Assembly: GCA_963791145.1 (NCBI GenBank)
Contig: CAWBRT010000017.1
Coordinates: forward strand, 1 to 64,000
DNA from: CAWBRT01 sp963791145
GTDB taxonomy: Bacteria; Acidobacteriota; Terriglobia; Terriglobales; Acidobacteriaceae
Length of the DNA: 64,000 bases
Reading direction: 5' to 3'
The notes under the pieces were generated by a model that was not told the origin of the DNA, ran no database searches, and saw only the letters and a list, made by a program, of their open reading frames with translations. Every line of letters begins with the position of its first letter. The first letter of the stretch is position 1. Positions 48,211-57,497 of this stretch are shown here, piece after piece. Both the position numbers and the translations under genes were made by a program.

Positions 48211-49362
48211 CTACGTCTTCTTTTCCGGCTTCGGGCGCTTATAAAACGGAATCGGAACGATCTTGCATTTCACCTTCTGCCCGCGAATCTCGACTGCCAC
48301 CTCGTTTCCGACTTCGGCGACGGCAGCAGGAACGTAGGCGAGCGCGATGTTCTTCTTCAGAAACGGCGCCGGCGAGCCGCTGGTGACAAAGCCGATCTCC
48401 TTGCCCGCGAGATCGAAGACCTTGTAGCCGTCACGAGGAATGCCGCGCTCGACCGCCTCCAGCGCAACCAGCAGGCGGCGCACGCCTTCCGCCTTCTGCC
48501 GCGCCAGGGCTTCGCGCCCGGCAAATTCGCCCTTCTCCATCTTGATGAAGCGATCGAGGCGGGCTTCCCAGACCGTGATCTTGTCGGAGATTTCATGGCC
48601 GTAGAGCGAGAGCGCGCCCTCCAGCCGCAAGGTGTTGCGCGCTCCCAGGCCGCATGCCAGTAATCCAAATTCCTTGCCGGCCGTGAGGATTTCATTCCAC
48701 ACGCGGGCGCTGGTGTCGGGATCGGAGGGGATGTAAATCTCGAAGCCGTCTTCGGCGGTGTAGCCGGTGCGGGCGATCAGCACATTGGGAATGCCGCAGA
48801 CCCTTCCGTGCGTGAACCAGTAGAACTTGACGGCCGAGAGGTCCGCACCAGTGAGCTTTTGCAGGACCTTGACGCCGTTCGGGCCCTGTATGGCGATCTG
48901 GGTAAAGTCGTCGCTGAGGTTCTCCACCCGGCAATTGAAGCCCTTGGCCTGCTGCTGCACCCAGTCGTAGTCTTTGGCGTTGTTGCCGGCGTTGATGACC
49001 AGCAGGAAATCCTGCTCGCCCAGGCGGTGCACGATGACATCATCGACGAACGTTCCCTCGGGATAGAGCAGGGCGGAATATTGCGCCTGCCCGATCACCA
49101 GGCGGGAAGCGTCGTTCATGGTCATGCGCTGGGTGGCTGCCAGGGCGTCGGGGCCGGAGAGGCGAATGTCGCCCATGTGGCTGACATCGAAGATGCCGAC
49201 GCTCGCGCGCACCGCCAGGTGCTCGGCCACCAGTCCGCCGGTCTTGGGATACTCGACCGGCATGTCCCAGCCGTTGAACTCGACCATCTTGGCGCCCATC
49301 TGGCGATGTACGGCATTGAGAGCGGTCTTGCGAACGGAGGCCATTTCGGCACTGAGAGTCAT
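48211..49362 (-). CDS. gcvT: Glycine cleavage system T protein (aminomethyltransferase)
   Basis: 383 aa. Transfers the aminomethyl carbon to tetrahydrofolate, releasing ammonia. Seen: GAKMVEFNGWDMPVEYPKTG, ASVGIFDVSHMGDIRLSGPD, ALLYPEGTFVDDVIVHRLGE, ARTGYTAEDGFEIYIPSD, GLGARNTLRLEGALSLYGHE, and SGSPAPFLKKNIALAYVP. Start ATG 49362 (MTLSAEMASVRKT); ATG 49344 is an alternative. First gene of gcvT-gcvH-gcvPA-gcvPB. No glycine riboswitch consensus is visible upstream. Confidence 0.96.
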   Translation of the reverse strand: MTLSAEMASVRKTALNAVHRQMGAKMVEFNGWDMPVEYPKTGGLVAEHLAVRASVGIFDVSHMGDIRLSGPDALAATQRMTMNDASRLVIGQAQYSALLYPEGTFVDDVIVHRLGEQDFLLVINAGNNAKDYDWVQQQAKGFNCRVENLSDDFTQIAIQGPNGVKVLQKLTGADLSAVKFYWFTHGRVCGIPNVLIARTGYTAEDGFEIYIPSDPDTSARVWNEILTAGKEFGLLACGLGARNTLRLEGALSLYGHEISDKITVWEARLDRFIKMEKGEFAGREALARQKAEGVRRLLVALEAVERGIPRDGYKVFDLAGKEIGFVTSGSPAPFLKKNIALAYVPAAVAEVGNEVAVEIRGQKVKCKIVPIPFYKRPKPEKKT

Positions 49363-49442
49363 CGGAACCCTGTCCCCCCGACGGGCGCGCCGCGTCTGCC
49401 AGGGACCTTGCCAAATGATGTTGTCGCGTTGCAGAACCTTGT

Positions 49443-49471
49443 ACGTTAACACGCGGTAGAGAGCGGGTCAA
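49443..49471 (-). promoter_or_regulatory. Possible promoter of the gcv operon
   Basis: Minus strand: -35 TTGACC (49471-49466), 17 bases, -10 TAACGT (49448-49443), about 80 bases before the gcvT ATG. The -10 is weak. Confidence 0.4.
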
Positions 49472-49573
49472 CGGAGGAGCCGGGGAGGCGAAGAGCGGCG
49501 GCAGCTTTCACAATTTCCTTTCCCTCTCGAGCAACTTGCGAGGATGATTTCTGTCGATCATGGAACCTCTGAG

Positions 49574-50063
49574 ATGAATACATCGCGCCTGCTGGATCAA
49601 GACGGCACTTTTCACTGTCCTCGTTCCCGGCTCGGTTATGACGCTTATTCCGTACTTCCTTGGCGCGTACTCGGGCGGCGCCCGCTGGAGTGTGCTGGGG
49701 GCGCTGGGAACAGCCGCGATCGCGTCAGGCGCGCTGGTGTCACTGCGCTGTGCTTACGATTTCGTGGCGAGCGGCAAAGGCACACCGGCGCCTACGGCAG
49801 CCCCGGTGTATCTGGTGACCAACAATCTCTACCGTTGGATTCGCAACCCGATGTATGCAGGCGTGTTGCTTGTGCTGCTGGGAGAAGCGGCCTTGTTCCG
49901 CACGGCCGTACTGCTGATCTATTGCGCGGCGTTGGCCGCCGGCTTTCACCTGTTCGTGATCCTTTACGAAGAGCCGCATCTGGCGCGCATTTTCGGCCAG
50001 AGCTATCGCGAGTATTGCGCGCGGGTGCCGCGCTGGCTGCCCACGCGAAAACCAGGACAGTAA
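49574..50063 (+). CDS. Isoprenylcysteine carboxyl methyltransferase-like membrane protein (frameshifted N-terminus)
   Basis: About 162 aa. Seen from ATG 49638: IPYFLGAYSGGARW, YLVTNNLYRWIRNPMYAGVL, LGEAALFRTAVLLIYCAALA, and FHLFVILYEEPHLARIFGQS with YREYCARVPRW, the ICMT/PEMT methyltransferase signature. The expected first helix (CWIKTALFTVLVPGSVM) is in frame upstream of 49638 but has no start there; ATG 49574 (MNTSR) joins it after a one-base shift near 49,588. The substrate in bacteria is unknown. Confidence 0.78.
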
Positions 50064-50121
50064 TTGATCAACAGCGGAGCCCGTCTCCGCGCTTCCGGCT
50101 TATGCGAGAAGCGTTCTCGCT

Positions 50122-51813
50122 CTACTCAATCATGAAGCGCGCCGACGGGCTGATGGACTGTTTGCTGACGTTGTCGTCCACCTTGATCTGCAGGCGATAG
50201 AGTCCGGGATCGAATTTCTTCAGCGCCAAGGTCTTCGACAGAGTTATCTGCTCGCCCACCGTGCCCATGCTCTCGGTCTTCTCCACGATCTGCTCGACCG
50301 GCTGGTTGGTCTGAAGATTCACGATCTGATACTGAATGGTAGCGGAGGGCTTCTTGGTTTTTTCGTCGAAGGCCAGGTTGTAAATCTGCATCCAGAGATT
50401 CAGAGACCGGTCGCGCTTGAAGGTTACCGGGCGGCCGTTGGCGGGCTCCACGAGAGGACGAATCCTGGTGTTGCCGATGACGAAGCGGCCGCTGCCGGAG
50501 CTCTTGACGCTGACCTTCTCCAGCAGGTCGGCAACAATGAGGGTCGAGGAAGCCAGCTTGTCTTCCGAATACACGGGAACCATCAGCCCCCGGCTCCAGC
50601 TTCCCTTGCGGTCGCCGTTGACGTCCTTGACGATAACGTCGAGCCGGTAGCGCCCGGGGCGCAGCGTCAGCGTCTGCCAGTCGACGGAATACTGCTCGAC
50701 GGTCTTGGGCAGCAGTTCGTTGGGCACATCGACCGCCACCGTGTCCTCGAAGGTCTGGACGACGCGTCCGGTCATAGTGCTGGCGCGGCCGAAGATGTTG
50801 AGGCTGGCGCGCTGAATGCCCTGCTTGCCGGAAAACGTCAGGTCCTTGTTGCGGACCTGGATGGTGACGGGCGTCAGAACCGTGTCGCCGGTGACGCGAA
50901 CGTAATCCACCCGCACATCAAAGGGCACCAGGTTGTAGGTGACACGATGGCTAACGTCCTCCTGCAGGTCCTTGAACTTGATGGGCGGAGGAGCAGTCAG
51001 CTTGGCGATACGTTCCAGTTTCTCGAAGCGGTCCGACTGCGAGGAGAACGGATTGCCGCTATTCCCGCCGGTAACCCGGTTCACCTGGCTGCCCAGCCCC
51101 ATCTGCTCGTACATGGTGAGCCCGCCGCCGGGCGTGTTCAGCAGGGCATCCTTCTCGTTGGCATCGGACGCGATGTGATATTCGTTGCAGGAACAGGTAT
51201 CGACAAACTCGATGTTGATCTCGTTGCCGATGCCTTCCAGGCGGCGATAACGCCAGCGCTCGAAGGGATAGGTCGAGGTAGAGCCGCCGCCTTCGTCGGC
51301 GCTACGCTGATACATGCCGCCGGTGGGGTGCGAGTCGATCTCGTCCGCCGGGCCCCAGACAATGTAAATGTGCCCGCGGTCCGTGCGCCAGCCCTGAATG
51401 CCGGCGGCAAAGTGCTCGTTGGCATAGGCGATGCGCCGGTAATGCTCTTCCTTGAACTCGTTGTCCAGCGACTCGGGCGTGGGATTGCGCCGCCGCCAGA
51501 ACTGCTCGATGAACTGATCGCGCTCTTCGTCGGTCGACAACTGCTTGAACGCGTCCTCTTCTTCGGGAGTGATGATCCAGCGAACATCCTCGTTGAGCCA
51601 CTTCTTGTAGGGCCCCTGCAGCTCCTGCAGGCGCCTGCGCTGCGCCTCTCTAGCTTTCTTCTGGGCGTCTTTTGCGTCTTTACCGTCAGGCTGAGCCTTG
51701 CTGTCCTGACTGGTGGCTCCGGGACTGGCGTTCTGCGCCAGGGCGGGAAACGCAAGCCAAGCGGCCAAAACCAGCAGCAAGAAGCAGAGGGAAGAGGAAA
51801 ACCGTATGTGCAC
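50122..51813 (-). CDS. GWxTD domain-containing secreted protein
   Basis: 563 aa. Signal peptide (SSSLCFLLLVLAAWLAFPALA), a charged segment (KDAKDAQKKAREAQRRRLQE), KKWLNEDVRWIITPEEEDAF, EQFWRRRNPTPESLDNEFKE and the GWxTD motif FAAGIQGWRTDRGHIYIVWG with PADEIDSHPTGGMY. The C-terminal half is a series of beta-rich stretches (DVRVDYVRVTGDTVLTPVTI, LTLRPGRYRLDVIVKDVNGD). GWxTD proteins are frequent in Acidobacteria and Bacteroidetes and uncharacterised. It may be an extracellular structural or adhesion protein. Confidence 0.85.
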   Translation of the reverse strand: MHIRFSSSLCFLLLVLAAWLAFPALAQNASPGATSQDSKAQPDGKDAKDAQKKAREAQRRRLQELQGPYKKWLNEDVRWIITPEEEDAFKQLSTDEERDQFIEQFWRRRNPTPESLDNEFKEEHYRRIAYANEHFAAGIQGWRTDRGHIYIVWGPADEIDSHPTGGMYQRSADEGGGSTSTYPFERWRYRRLEGIGNEINIEFVDTCSCNEYHIASDANEKDALLNTPGGGLTMYEQMGLGSQVNRVTGGNSGNPFSSQSDRFEKLERIAKLTAPPPIKFKDLQEDVSHRVTYNLVPFDVRVDYVRVTGDTVLTPVTIQVRNKDLTFSGKQGIQRASLNIFGRASTMTGRVVQTFEDTVAVDVPNELLPKTVEQYSVDWQTLTLRPGRYRLDVIVKDVNGDRKGSWSRGLMVPVYSEDKLASSTLIVADLLEKVSVKSSGSGRFVIGNTRIRPLVEPANGRPVTFKRDRSLNLWMQIYNLAFDEKTKKPSATIQYQIVNLQTNQPVEQIVEKTESMGTVGEQITLSKTLALKKFDPGLYRLQIKVDDNVSKQSISPSARFMIE

Positions 51814-52077
51814 GTAAACTCCTGTGGAAAAGTTTAAGTTGTCGTCCCGTGCCGCGCAACCGGAGATGGCGCCAGGACCAGGGTAAACCCGCTCCGAGCG
51901 CGGGTATAATTAAAAGCATTGAGAAAACCGGTCCGGAGCAGCTCATTCGACCCCAGCAAAGGAAAATATATTTACTGGGGGGCCCGGCGAGCGCCAGAGT
52001 TCGTGATGGAGCCGCAATGGCCCGTGGCCTGGGACCTTGCGAAACCGCAGCTCTGGCCAGGTTTTCCAGAGGCAGTG

Positions 52078-53451
52078 ATGAAGATCGGCAAAAAAGCGCT
52101 GATAGCAGGGGCGGCCGTAGCTGCCGCCGTGATCATTGCTTTCGGAGTAGTCCAAAGCCGCCGAGGGGTCGTCAAGGTCCAGACGGGCAGGGTGCAACGG
52201 GCCCCGCTGGCGGCCGTAGTCACCGCCTCGGGCGAAATCAAGCCGAAGAATTACGTCAACATAGGCACCGACGCCTTCGGCAAGATCGAGAAGCTCTACG
52301 TCAAGGAGGGCGCCCGGGTGAAGAAGGGCCAGATGCTGGCCCAGATCGATAACGTGCAGCCGCAGTCCGACGTAGAGGCCGGACGGGCGGCGCTGGAGGC
52401 TTCCAAGACAGACTACGCCGCGGCGGTCGCCAACCTTAGAATGGCCGAAGCCGATCTGGAGCGCGCCAAGGCCGACCAGGAGCATAACCGGCTGGACTGG
52501 GTACGGGCGGAAGGGCTCTTTGCTCAGCAGTTGATCGCCCGCCAGGATTACGACACCCGCAAAGCCGCTTACGATTCAGCCAACGCCAGCCTGGACTCCG
52601 CTCGGACCAAGGTAGTGCAAGCCAAGGCGCAAGCGGAGTCGGCCGCCAAGCGCGTCAACCAGAGTGACGCCGCGTTACGTCACGCCAACGACGTTCTCAG
52701 CAAGACCGAGTACCGCGCGCCCTTTGACGGGGTGATTACGAACCTGCCGGTGCGCGAGGGCGAAACGGTGGTGATCGGAATTCAGAACGCTCCCGGCAGC
52801 ACCCTGATGACGCTGGCCGACAATTCGGTGATTACCGCCGAGGTCAAGGTCGACGAGACCGACATCGTGAACGTCAGGATGGGGCAACCGGCCGAGGTCA
52901 CCATTGATGCGCTGCCCAAGAAAAAGTTCAAAGGCACAGTGACAGAGATCGGCGAGAACGCGATTTTGCGCACCAGCGGGGTTTCCACCTCGCAGTCGAC
53001 CACCGGCTCGCAGGAGGCGCGCGACTTCAAGGTGACGATCACGCTGGAGAACCCGCCGGAGAACCTGCGTCCTGGACTATCCAGCACGGCCAAGATCACC
53101 ACCGCAACCCGCGCTGCTACCCTGACCATCCCAATCCAGGCTCTCACCGTGCGGCAGCATAGTGAATTGGAAGCGCCGAAGGGCGGCCGCTCATCAGTAG
53201 AAGCAGCGCCCGCCGCCCAGGATCAGAGTAAGGCCAAGGAGGAAGTACAGGGAGTGTTCGCGATCCGCGACGGAAAAGCGGCGTTTGTTCCCGTCAACAC
53301 GGGAATCACCGGCACCACCGACATCGAAGTATTGCAGGGGCTGCAAGAAGGAGATGAGATCGTGACCGGCAGTTACAAGGTGCTGCGTACCCTGCGCAAC
53401 GGCGCCAGCGTGAAAGTGGATAACAGCACCCCGAAAGAGGAGAACCGTTGA
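52078..53451 (+). CDS. Membrane fusion (periplasmic adaptor) protein of a MacA-type exporter
   Basis: 457 aa. N-terminal membrane anchor (ALIAGAAVAAAVIIAFGVV), then a lipoyl-like half (GEIKPKNYVNIGTDAFGKIE, KEGARVKKGQMLAQIDNVQP), a long helical hairpin (KADQEHNRLDWVRAEGLFAQ), the second lipoyl half (RAPFDGVITNLPVREGETVV) and a beta-barrel part (LRPGLSSTAKITTATRA). It joins an inner-membrane ABC transporter to an outer-membrane channel. AGAGG precedes ATG 52078. The ATPase gene follows with ATGA-type overlap; no permease is adjacent. Confidence 0.85.
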   Translation: MKIGKKALIAGAAVAAAVIIAFGVVQSRRGVVKVQTGRVQRAPLAAVVTASGEIKPKNYVNIGTDAFGKIEKLYVKEGARVKKGQMLAQIDNVQPQSDVEAGRAALEASKTDYAAAVANLRMAEADLERAKADQEHNRLDWVRAEGLFAQQLIARQDYDTRKAAYDSANASLDSARTKVVQAKAQAESAAKRVNQSDAALRHANDVLSKTEYRAPFDGVITNLPVREGETVVIGIQNAPGSTLMTLADNSVITAEVKVDETDIVNVRMGQPAEVTIDALPKKKFKGTVTEIGENAILRTSGVSTSQSTTGSQEARDFKVTITLENPPENLRPGLSSTAKITTATRAATLTIPIQALTVRQHSELEAPKGGRSSVEAAPAAQDQSKAKEEVQGVFAIRDGKAAFVPVNTGITGTTDIEVLQGLQEGDEIVTGSYKVLRTLRNGASVKVDNSTPKEENR

Positions 53452-54206
53452 TGGCGACTGAAGTTGCCGGCATGCCGCGGCAATACACGACACCTCCCGA
53501 TTCCTGCATCATCTGCACGCAGGACTTGTGGAAGACCTACGACATGGGCTCCGAGCAGCAGGTACACGCGCTGCGCGGGGTGAACCTGGCCATCAAGCGC
53601 AATGAGTACGTCGCCATCATGGGCCCCTCGGGCTCGGGAAAATCCACGCTGATGAACCTGATCGGGTGCCTGGATACGCCCAACAAGGGACAGTACTGGC
53701 TCAACGGCAAGCTGGTCAGCGAGCTGAACGATGACGAGCTGGCGCGCATTCGCAACCAGGAAATCGGCTTCGTCTTCCAGACCTTCAATCTGCTGGCGCG
53801 AGCCACCTCATTGCACAACGTCGAGCTGCCTCTGATTTATGCCGGGATTCCCGCCGCAGAACGCCTGGCGCGGGCCCGCCAGGCGCTGATCGAGGTGGGC
53901 ATGGAGGAACGCACGCACCACAAGCCCAACGAGCTTTCCGGCGGCCAGCGGCAGCGCGTAGCCATCGCCCGGGCGCTGGTAAATAATCCTTCCATCATCC
54001 TGGCTGACGAGCCGACGGGAAACCTGGACTCGCAGACCGGACGCGAGATCATGGCGCTGTTCGACCGGCTGCACGAAAAAGGAAACACCATCGTACTGGT
54101 GACGCACGAGCACGACGTCGCCGAGCACGCGCTCAGAACCGTCTTCATCAAAGACGGCCTGATCGCCGGCGACACCCTCACCGCCCGCGGCTCGCGCCTG
54201 ATGTAA
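53451..54206 (+). CDS. ABC transporter ATP-binding protein (MacB/LolD type)
   Basis: 251 aa. Walker A IMGPSGSGKSTLMNL, Q-loop FVFQTFNLLARATSL, signature PNELSGGQRQRVAIARALV, Walker B SIILADEPTGNLDSQTG and the H-loop VLVTHEHDVAEHA. The ATG overlaps the adaptor stop. This subfamily pairs with MacB or LolC/E-type permeases to export or extract substrates. The permease is not in the next gene, so it is encoded elsewhere or lost. Confidence 0.9.
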   Translation: MATEVAGMPRQYTTPPDSCIICTQDLWKTYDMGSEQQVHALRGVNLAIKRNEYVAIMGPSGSGKSTLMNLIGCLDTPNKGQYWLNGKLVSELNDDELARIRNQEIGFVFQTFNLLARATSLHNVELPLIYAGIPAAERLARARQALIEVGMEERTHHKPNELSGGQRQRVAIARALVNNPSIILADEPTGNLDSQTGREIMALFDRLHEKGNTIVLVTHEHDVAEHALRTVFIKDGLIAGDTLTARGSRLM

Positions 54207-54369
54207 CCAGCCCTGTCTTATTCCCACATCTGACAGGCAGATGGGGGACACCTTTTCCGGCGGGGAGGCTTTTCTGGTTTTCATCGTAGCCACATAAGTT
54301 GTAGTCTGTAGCTTCCTCAGAATCCACCCGGCAAGCGCAACACGGCGGGCCGGGGACCGGGAGAGAGCC

Positions 54370-54963
54370 ATGCGCCGATTTCTGATTTGTCTGCTCCTGT
54401 TGGCCTGTACGGGAGTCGCTCTTGCACAAGCGCCACTCAGACCCAAATTCGGACGAACCTTTGCCGACTTGGCGGCCCAGCAACGGTTGGTGGTGGCCAA
54501 TTACTGCCGCATGGATTATATGGGCGCCCGTATGTCGCCGGAAGGCTGGGACCGGATCAAGCAGTTCACGCTGATGCGCGGCAATCCGGATTTCAACACC
54601 GTCTTTATCGTCTCCCGCTACCAGATCGTCGAGCGGCAGACCCCCAGTTATGACCTGAGCGTGAACTACATCGTCATCGGCAGGTACGAGGAAGGGGTAG
54701 GCTATAGCCCCTTGCAGGGGATGAGAAGCGCTGCCTTCGAGACCCAGGATACTGGCAAGGAGGTGCTGATCAAGAGGGTCGATCCCGCGTCTCCATTCGT
54801 GTCGCGCCAGGCGGCCATCGACTGGCTGCAAAGGAAGCTGGCCGTAAAGGAGATCCCTGCGGACGAACGAAATGTGATCGGGTCCGCAATCAAAGCGCTG
54901 AAGCCCCCTCCAGCCGGCGCCTCCAGTCCCGCCGGCACTCCCAGCCCCAGGCCTGCGCCATAA
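54370..54963 (+). CDS. Secreted protein of unknown function
   Basis: 197 aa. Signal peptide MRRFLICLLLLACTGVALAQ. The mature part has RLVVANYCRMDYMGARMSPE, GWDRIKQFTLMRGNPDF, VFIVSRYQIVERQTPSYDLS, and SRQAAIDWLQRKLAVKEIPA, ending in a proline-rich tail. The middle segment is like a ketosteroid-isomerase-type small alpha+beta fold, a guess. A terminator-like hairpin follows at 55001-55025. Confidence 0.55.
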   Translation: MRRFLICLLLLACTGVALAQAPLRPKFGRTFADLAAQQRLVVANYCRMDYMGARMSPEGWDRIKQFTLMRGNPDFNTVFIVSRYQIVERQTPSYDLSVNYIVIGRYEEGVGYSPLQGMRSAAFETQDTGKEVLIKRVDPASPFVSRQAAIDWLQRKLAVKEIPADERNVIGSAIKALKPPPAGASSPAGTPSPRPAP

Positions 54964-55000
54964 TCAGGGGGCTGCTGCTCATCATCAATCTGCAATACGA

Positions 55001-55025
55001 AAGGCCTTCCCGGCGGGAAGGCCTT
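55001..55025. terminator. Bidirectional terminator between converging genes
   Basis: AAGGCCTTCCC-GGC-GGGAAGGCCTT, an 11-bp perfect stem between the + gene ending at 54963 and the - gene ending at 55045. On the minus strand it is followed by TCGTATT. Confidence 0.7.
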
Positions 55026-55044
55026 CCGAAACACGCAAGTGTAG

Positions 55045-56247
55045 CTAGTGCGCGGTGCCGCTGGAGAGCTGAGTATTGTTCGCGGGCGGCAGCAGCTGCA
55101 CGGCGAAGTAGTTGCGATCCTGAAGATTGCGGTAGAACTTGCCGGCCAGCTCGGCGGCTTTGGGACCGAAGGTAGGCCGCCCGCCTTCCAGGAAGAACAC
55201 GGCAACGATGCGCCCGTATTGCGTATTGGCGTAGGAAGCGAACCAGCCGAAGCGGGTGCCGTCCTTGGAGCAAGTTCCGGTTTTGCCGAGAATCTCCACG
55301 GCAGTGAAGTTTTCGTGCACGCTTCTGGCGGTTCCGAACTGAACGGCCCCGGCCATTCCCGGGCTTACCTCGGGAATCAGCGCTGCGATGTTGAGATAAC
55401 GCTTCACCCTGGGCTGGAAGCTGGCGATGTCCTCTGGCGAGGTCGGATGCTGCAGGTAATAGAGCGTGCCGCCATTGGCGATAGCCGACATCAGGGCGCC
55501 GAGCTGCAGCGGGGTCAACGAAATGCTCTCACCGAAGGAGCACATCTTGCCGACGCCGCCGAGTTTCTGCGAAAGCTCCTGGTTGGGGAATTCGCCGAGG
55601 TGCTCGCCGGGAATGTTCCAGCCGGCCAGCTCGCCCAAGCCGAACTGGCGCGCGTACTGGCTGACCTTTTCGAAGCCCAGCCGCCGGCCGAGCACTTCAA
55701 AATAGCGATTGTTAGAGTGAGCCAGGGCGTGGGTCATGTCGATCTCCCAGCCCCCTCCGAGAGGCACGGGAGTGTCCTTCTTGACCACGTTTTCATTCAG
55801 CGCGGCCAGGGCCACCGCAACCTTGAAAGTAGAGCAAGGCTGGCCGCCCGAGGAAAGCGCCAGCTTCTGGTTGACCATTGCCAGAATGCGGCCACTGCCG
55901 GGATCAATGGCGACGACGGTGCCATTCATGCTGCCCAGCGCCTCTACGGCAGCGGCGCGCACTGCCGGATCCTCGCCCGCGCTCACGTCGCCCATTCCCT
56001 GGTCGTGGGAGAAGGAGCTGGTGTGGAAGCGCTCAACGTAGCGCTTCGAGCGCTTCGAGCGTTTTGCGGGGCGGCGCTTGTGGCGCACGCGGCTCATGCG
56101 CTTCTTGGCGGAGGGATTCTCGGAGATCTTCTTGGATGGCTCGGAATACTCTTGTGAAGACACTGAGGCGGCGAAGCCAGTGGTACATAAAAAAAACGCC
56201 GTCAAAAAAACGATTGCGGCTCGTTTAACTTTACGACAATTATCCAT
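55045..56247 (-). CDS. Penicillin-binding transpeptidase
   Basis: 400 aa. N-terminal signal or anchor (AAIVFLTAFFLCTTGFAAS), a basic repeat-rich segment (RRPAKRSKRSKRYVERF), then a transpeptidase domain: SxxK motif PCSTFKVAVALAAL, SxN in ALAHSNNRYFEVLG, and KTG in AVEILGKTGTCSKDG. FGLGELAGWNIPGEH and MAGAVQFGTARSVHE match PBP2/PBP3-type domains. No transglycosylase or dimerisation domain precedes it, so it is a short class B-like enzyme. It cross-links peptidoglycan or is a DD-peptidase. ATG 56247 used; an ATG at 56271 is possible. Confidence 0.87.
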   Translation of the reverse strand: MDNCRKVKRAAIVFLTAFFLCTTGFAASVSSQEYSEPSKKISENPSAKKRMSRVRHKRRPAKRSKRSKRYVERFHTSSFSHDQGMGDVSAGEDPAVRAAAVEALGSMNGTVVAIDPGSGRILAMVNQKLALSSGGQPCSTFKVAVALAALNENVVKKDTPVPLGGGWEIDMTHALAHSNNRYFEVLGRRLGFEKVSQYARQFGLGELAGWNIPGEHLGEFPNQELSQKLGGVGKMCSFGESISLTPLQLGALMSAIANGGTLYYLQHPTSPEDIASFQPRVKRYLNIAALIPEVSPGMAGAVQFGTARSVHENFTAVEILGKTGTCSKDGTRFGWFASYANTQYGRIVAVFFLEGGRPTFGPKAAELAGKFYRNLQDRNYFAVQLLPPANNTQLSSGTAH

Positions 56248-56596
56248 TTGACAAAGGACCCTGCCCGTCACTCGTAATAAGCACCCTGGCCAAACCTTCT
56301 AAAAGCTCCAGGCTGTAAGGACTACATCGGCATAAGCTGCTGAAATCTTACGAGAGTTCCTGCTGGATATAAAACAAAAACAAGGGGATCCAGCAAACGA
56401 TCCGCTTATCTCGTAACTACTCAAGCAACATACGTAAGTGCCAGCGGCAATGTTGCTGGCCAGCGTACCTGCAGATAGGTAACACGGAAACGGTGCAAAA
56501 ACGGTGACAAAGTTGGTTCGGGGGGAAAACGAAAGTACGGTGTACCTGGGGCCTGAAGGTGCCGGGGTAGAGAAACGGTTAACGATTCCGCGTGGG
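56248..56596. other. Intergenic region, no gene recognised
   Basis: 350 bases between the starts of the transpeptidase (-) and the end of the Nudix gene (-). Contains an AT-rich piece at 56,360-56,390 (GGATATAAAACAAAAACAAG; its complement TTATAT could be a -10 for the transpeptidase). No repeat or ORF that I trust. Confidence 0.4.
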
Positions 56597-57211
56597 TTAG
56601 GGTGTGGGCTCCAGTTCCGGGTGGGCGCGAATGTACTTCCGGGCCAGTTGCACGACCTGGCGCTCGCCGGGGTAGGTGAGTTTTTCGTGCGCCTCTTCCA
56701 GGGGAAGCCAGACCGCCCGGCGGACCTCTTTGCGCATGGCCGGCTGAATGTCGCCCAGACGGCCGGACATGTAGCGGAAGAGGAAGAAAGTTACCACCTT
56801 GAAGACGCGCTCGCGCCCGCCCCAGGAGCGCACATAAAAGTACTTGATGTCGCCTAATTTGGTAACCAGTTGGACGAGAACGCCGGTCTCTTCCAGCACC
56901 TCGCGAATGGCGCTCTGCTTGGGGGCCTCGCCGCGGTCGATGGCGCCCTTGGGCAGGGCCAGAATGGCCGGACGGCGCCGCTGGCGAAGGGCATTGCGGG
57001 TGATGCTGTCGGCATTGACGACGTTCGGTTCAATGGCCGCCATATGCCATTGCCCGCGCATGCGACGCACGACCACGCCGCCGGCGGAGAATTCGCGAAC
57101 AGTCTTCTTAGAAGGTTGGGGGCTCTCAGTCACGGATTCCAAGCAGAATCTTCGCAGGTTTGGCCCGGCCCAGGCAAGAGGCAGTTTTTCCCGGTTGTGT
57201 CTCAGTTTCAT
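56597..57211 (-). CDS. Nudix hydrolase
   Basis: 204 aa from ATG 57211; the conserved part begins near REFSAGGVVVRRMRGQWHMA, so GTG 57133 is also possible. The Nudix box is intact: GAIDRGEAPKQS then AIREVLEETGVLV, with LALPKG before it and a C-terminal YLPL-like WLPLEEAHEKLTYPGERQVV. The substrate (a nucleoside diphosphate derivative) is unknown. No operon partner. Confidence 0.88.
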   Translation of the reverse strand: MKLRHNREKLPLAWAGPNLRRFCLESVTESPQPSKKTVREFSAGGVVVRRMRGQWHMAAIEPNVVNADSITRNALRQRRRPAILALPKGAIDRGEAPKQSAIREVLEETGVLVQLVTKLGDIKYFYVRSWGGRERVFKVVTFFLFRYMSGRLGDIQPAMRKEVRRAVWLPLEEAHEKLTYPGERQVVQLARKYIRAHPELEPTP

Positions 57212-57252
57212 TCCCTCGTGGGTGCCCCACGTCCCGCCCTGCTGTTGGGCTT

Positions 57253-57295
57253 CCACCCCAGCAAGCGCTAAATACGGCGCTCGCTGGGGACCCCG
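57253..57295. repeat. Repeat family A copy
   Basis: CACCCCAGCAAGCGC then GGCGCTCGCTGGGGACCCC, the clearest family A member (arms GCGCTTGCTGGGG and its inverse). GTGCCCCACGTCCCGCCCTG lies just upstream (57,223) as at 26,600. Confidence 0.7.
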
Positions 57296-57497
57296 GCTGA
57301 CGTGGGGCGGTTTGTTGTCCCCAGGCTAGCGCCTGTTCGCGGTCGCGGCCAGGCTGCGACCCGAAACCGCAAGATGCGGGCCCGGCGGGGCTTCAGGCAG
57401 GCTGCACTCTGTGAAGACCCGGTGAAAGCGACGAAGCCGGTGGCATCATACCGAGAGTAGCTGAGCATCACAGCTGAAGACGGCGACAGGTGCTCCG

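Noticed and set aside
49363..49573. Glycine riboswitch upstream of gcvT
   Set aside because: I could not find the conserved glycine aptamer core on the minus strand of this region.
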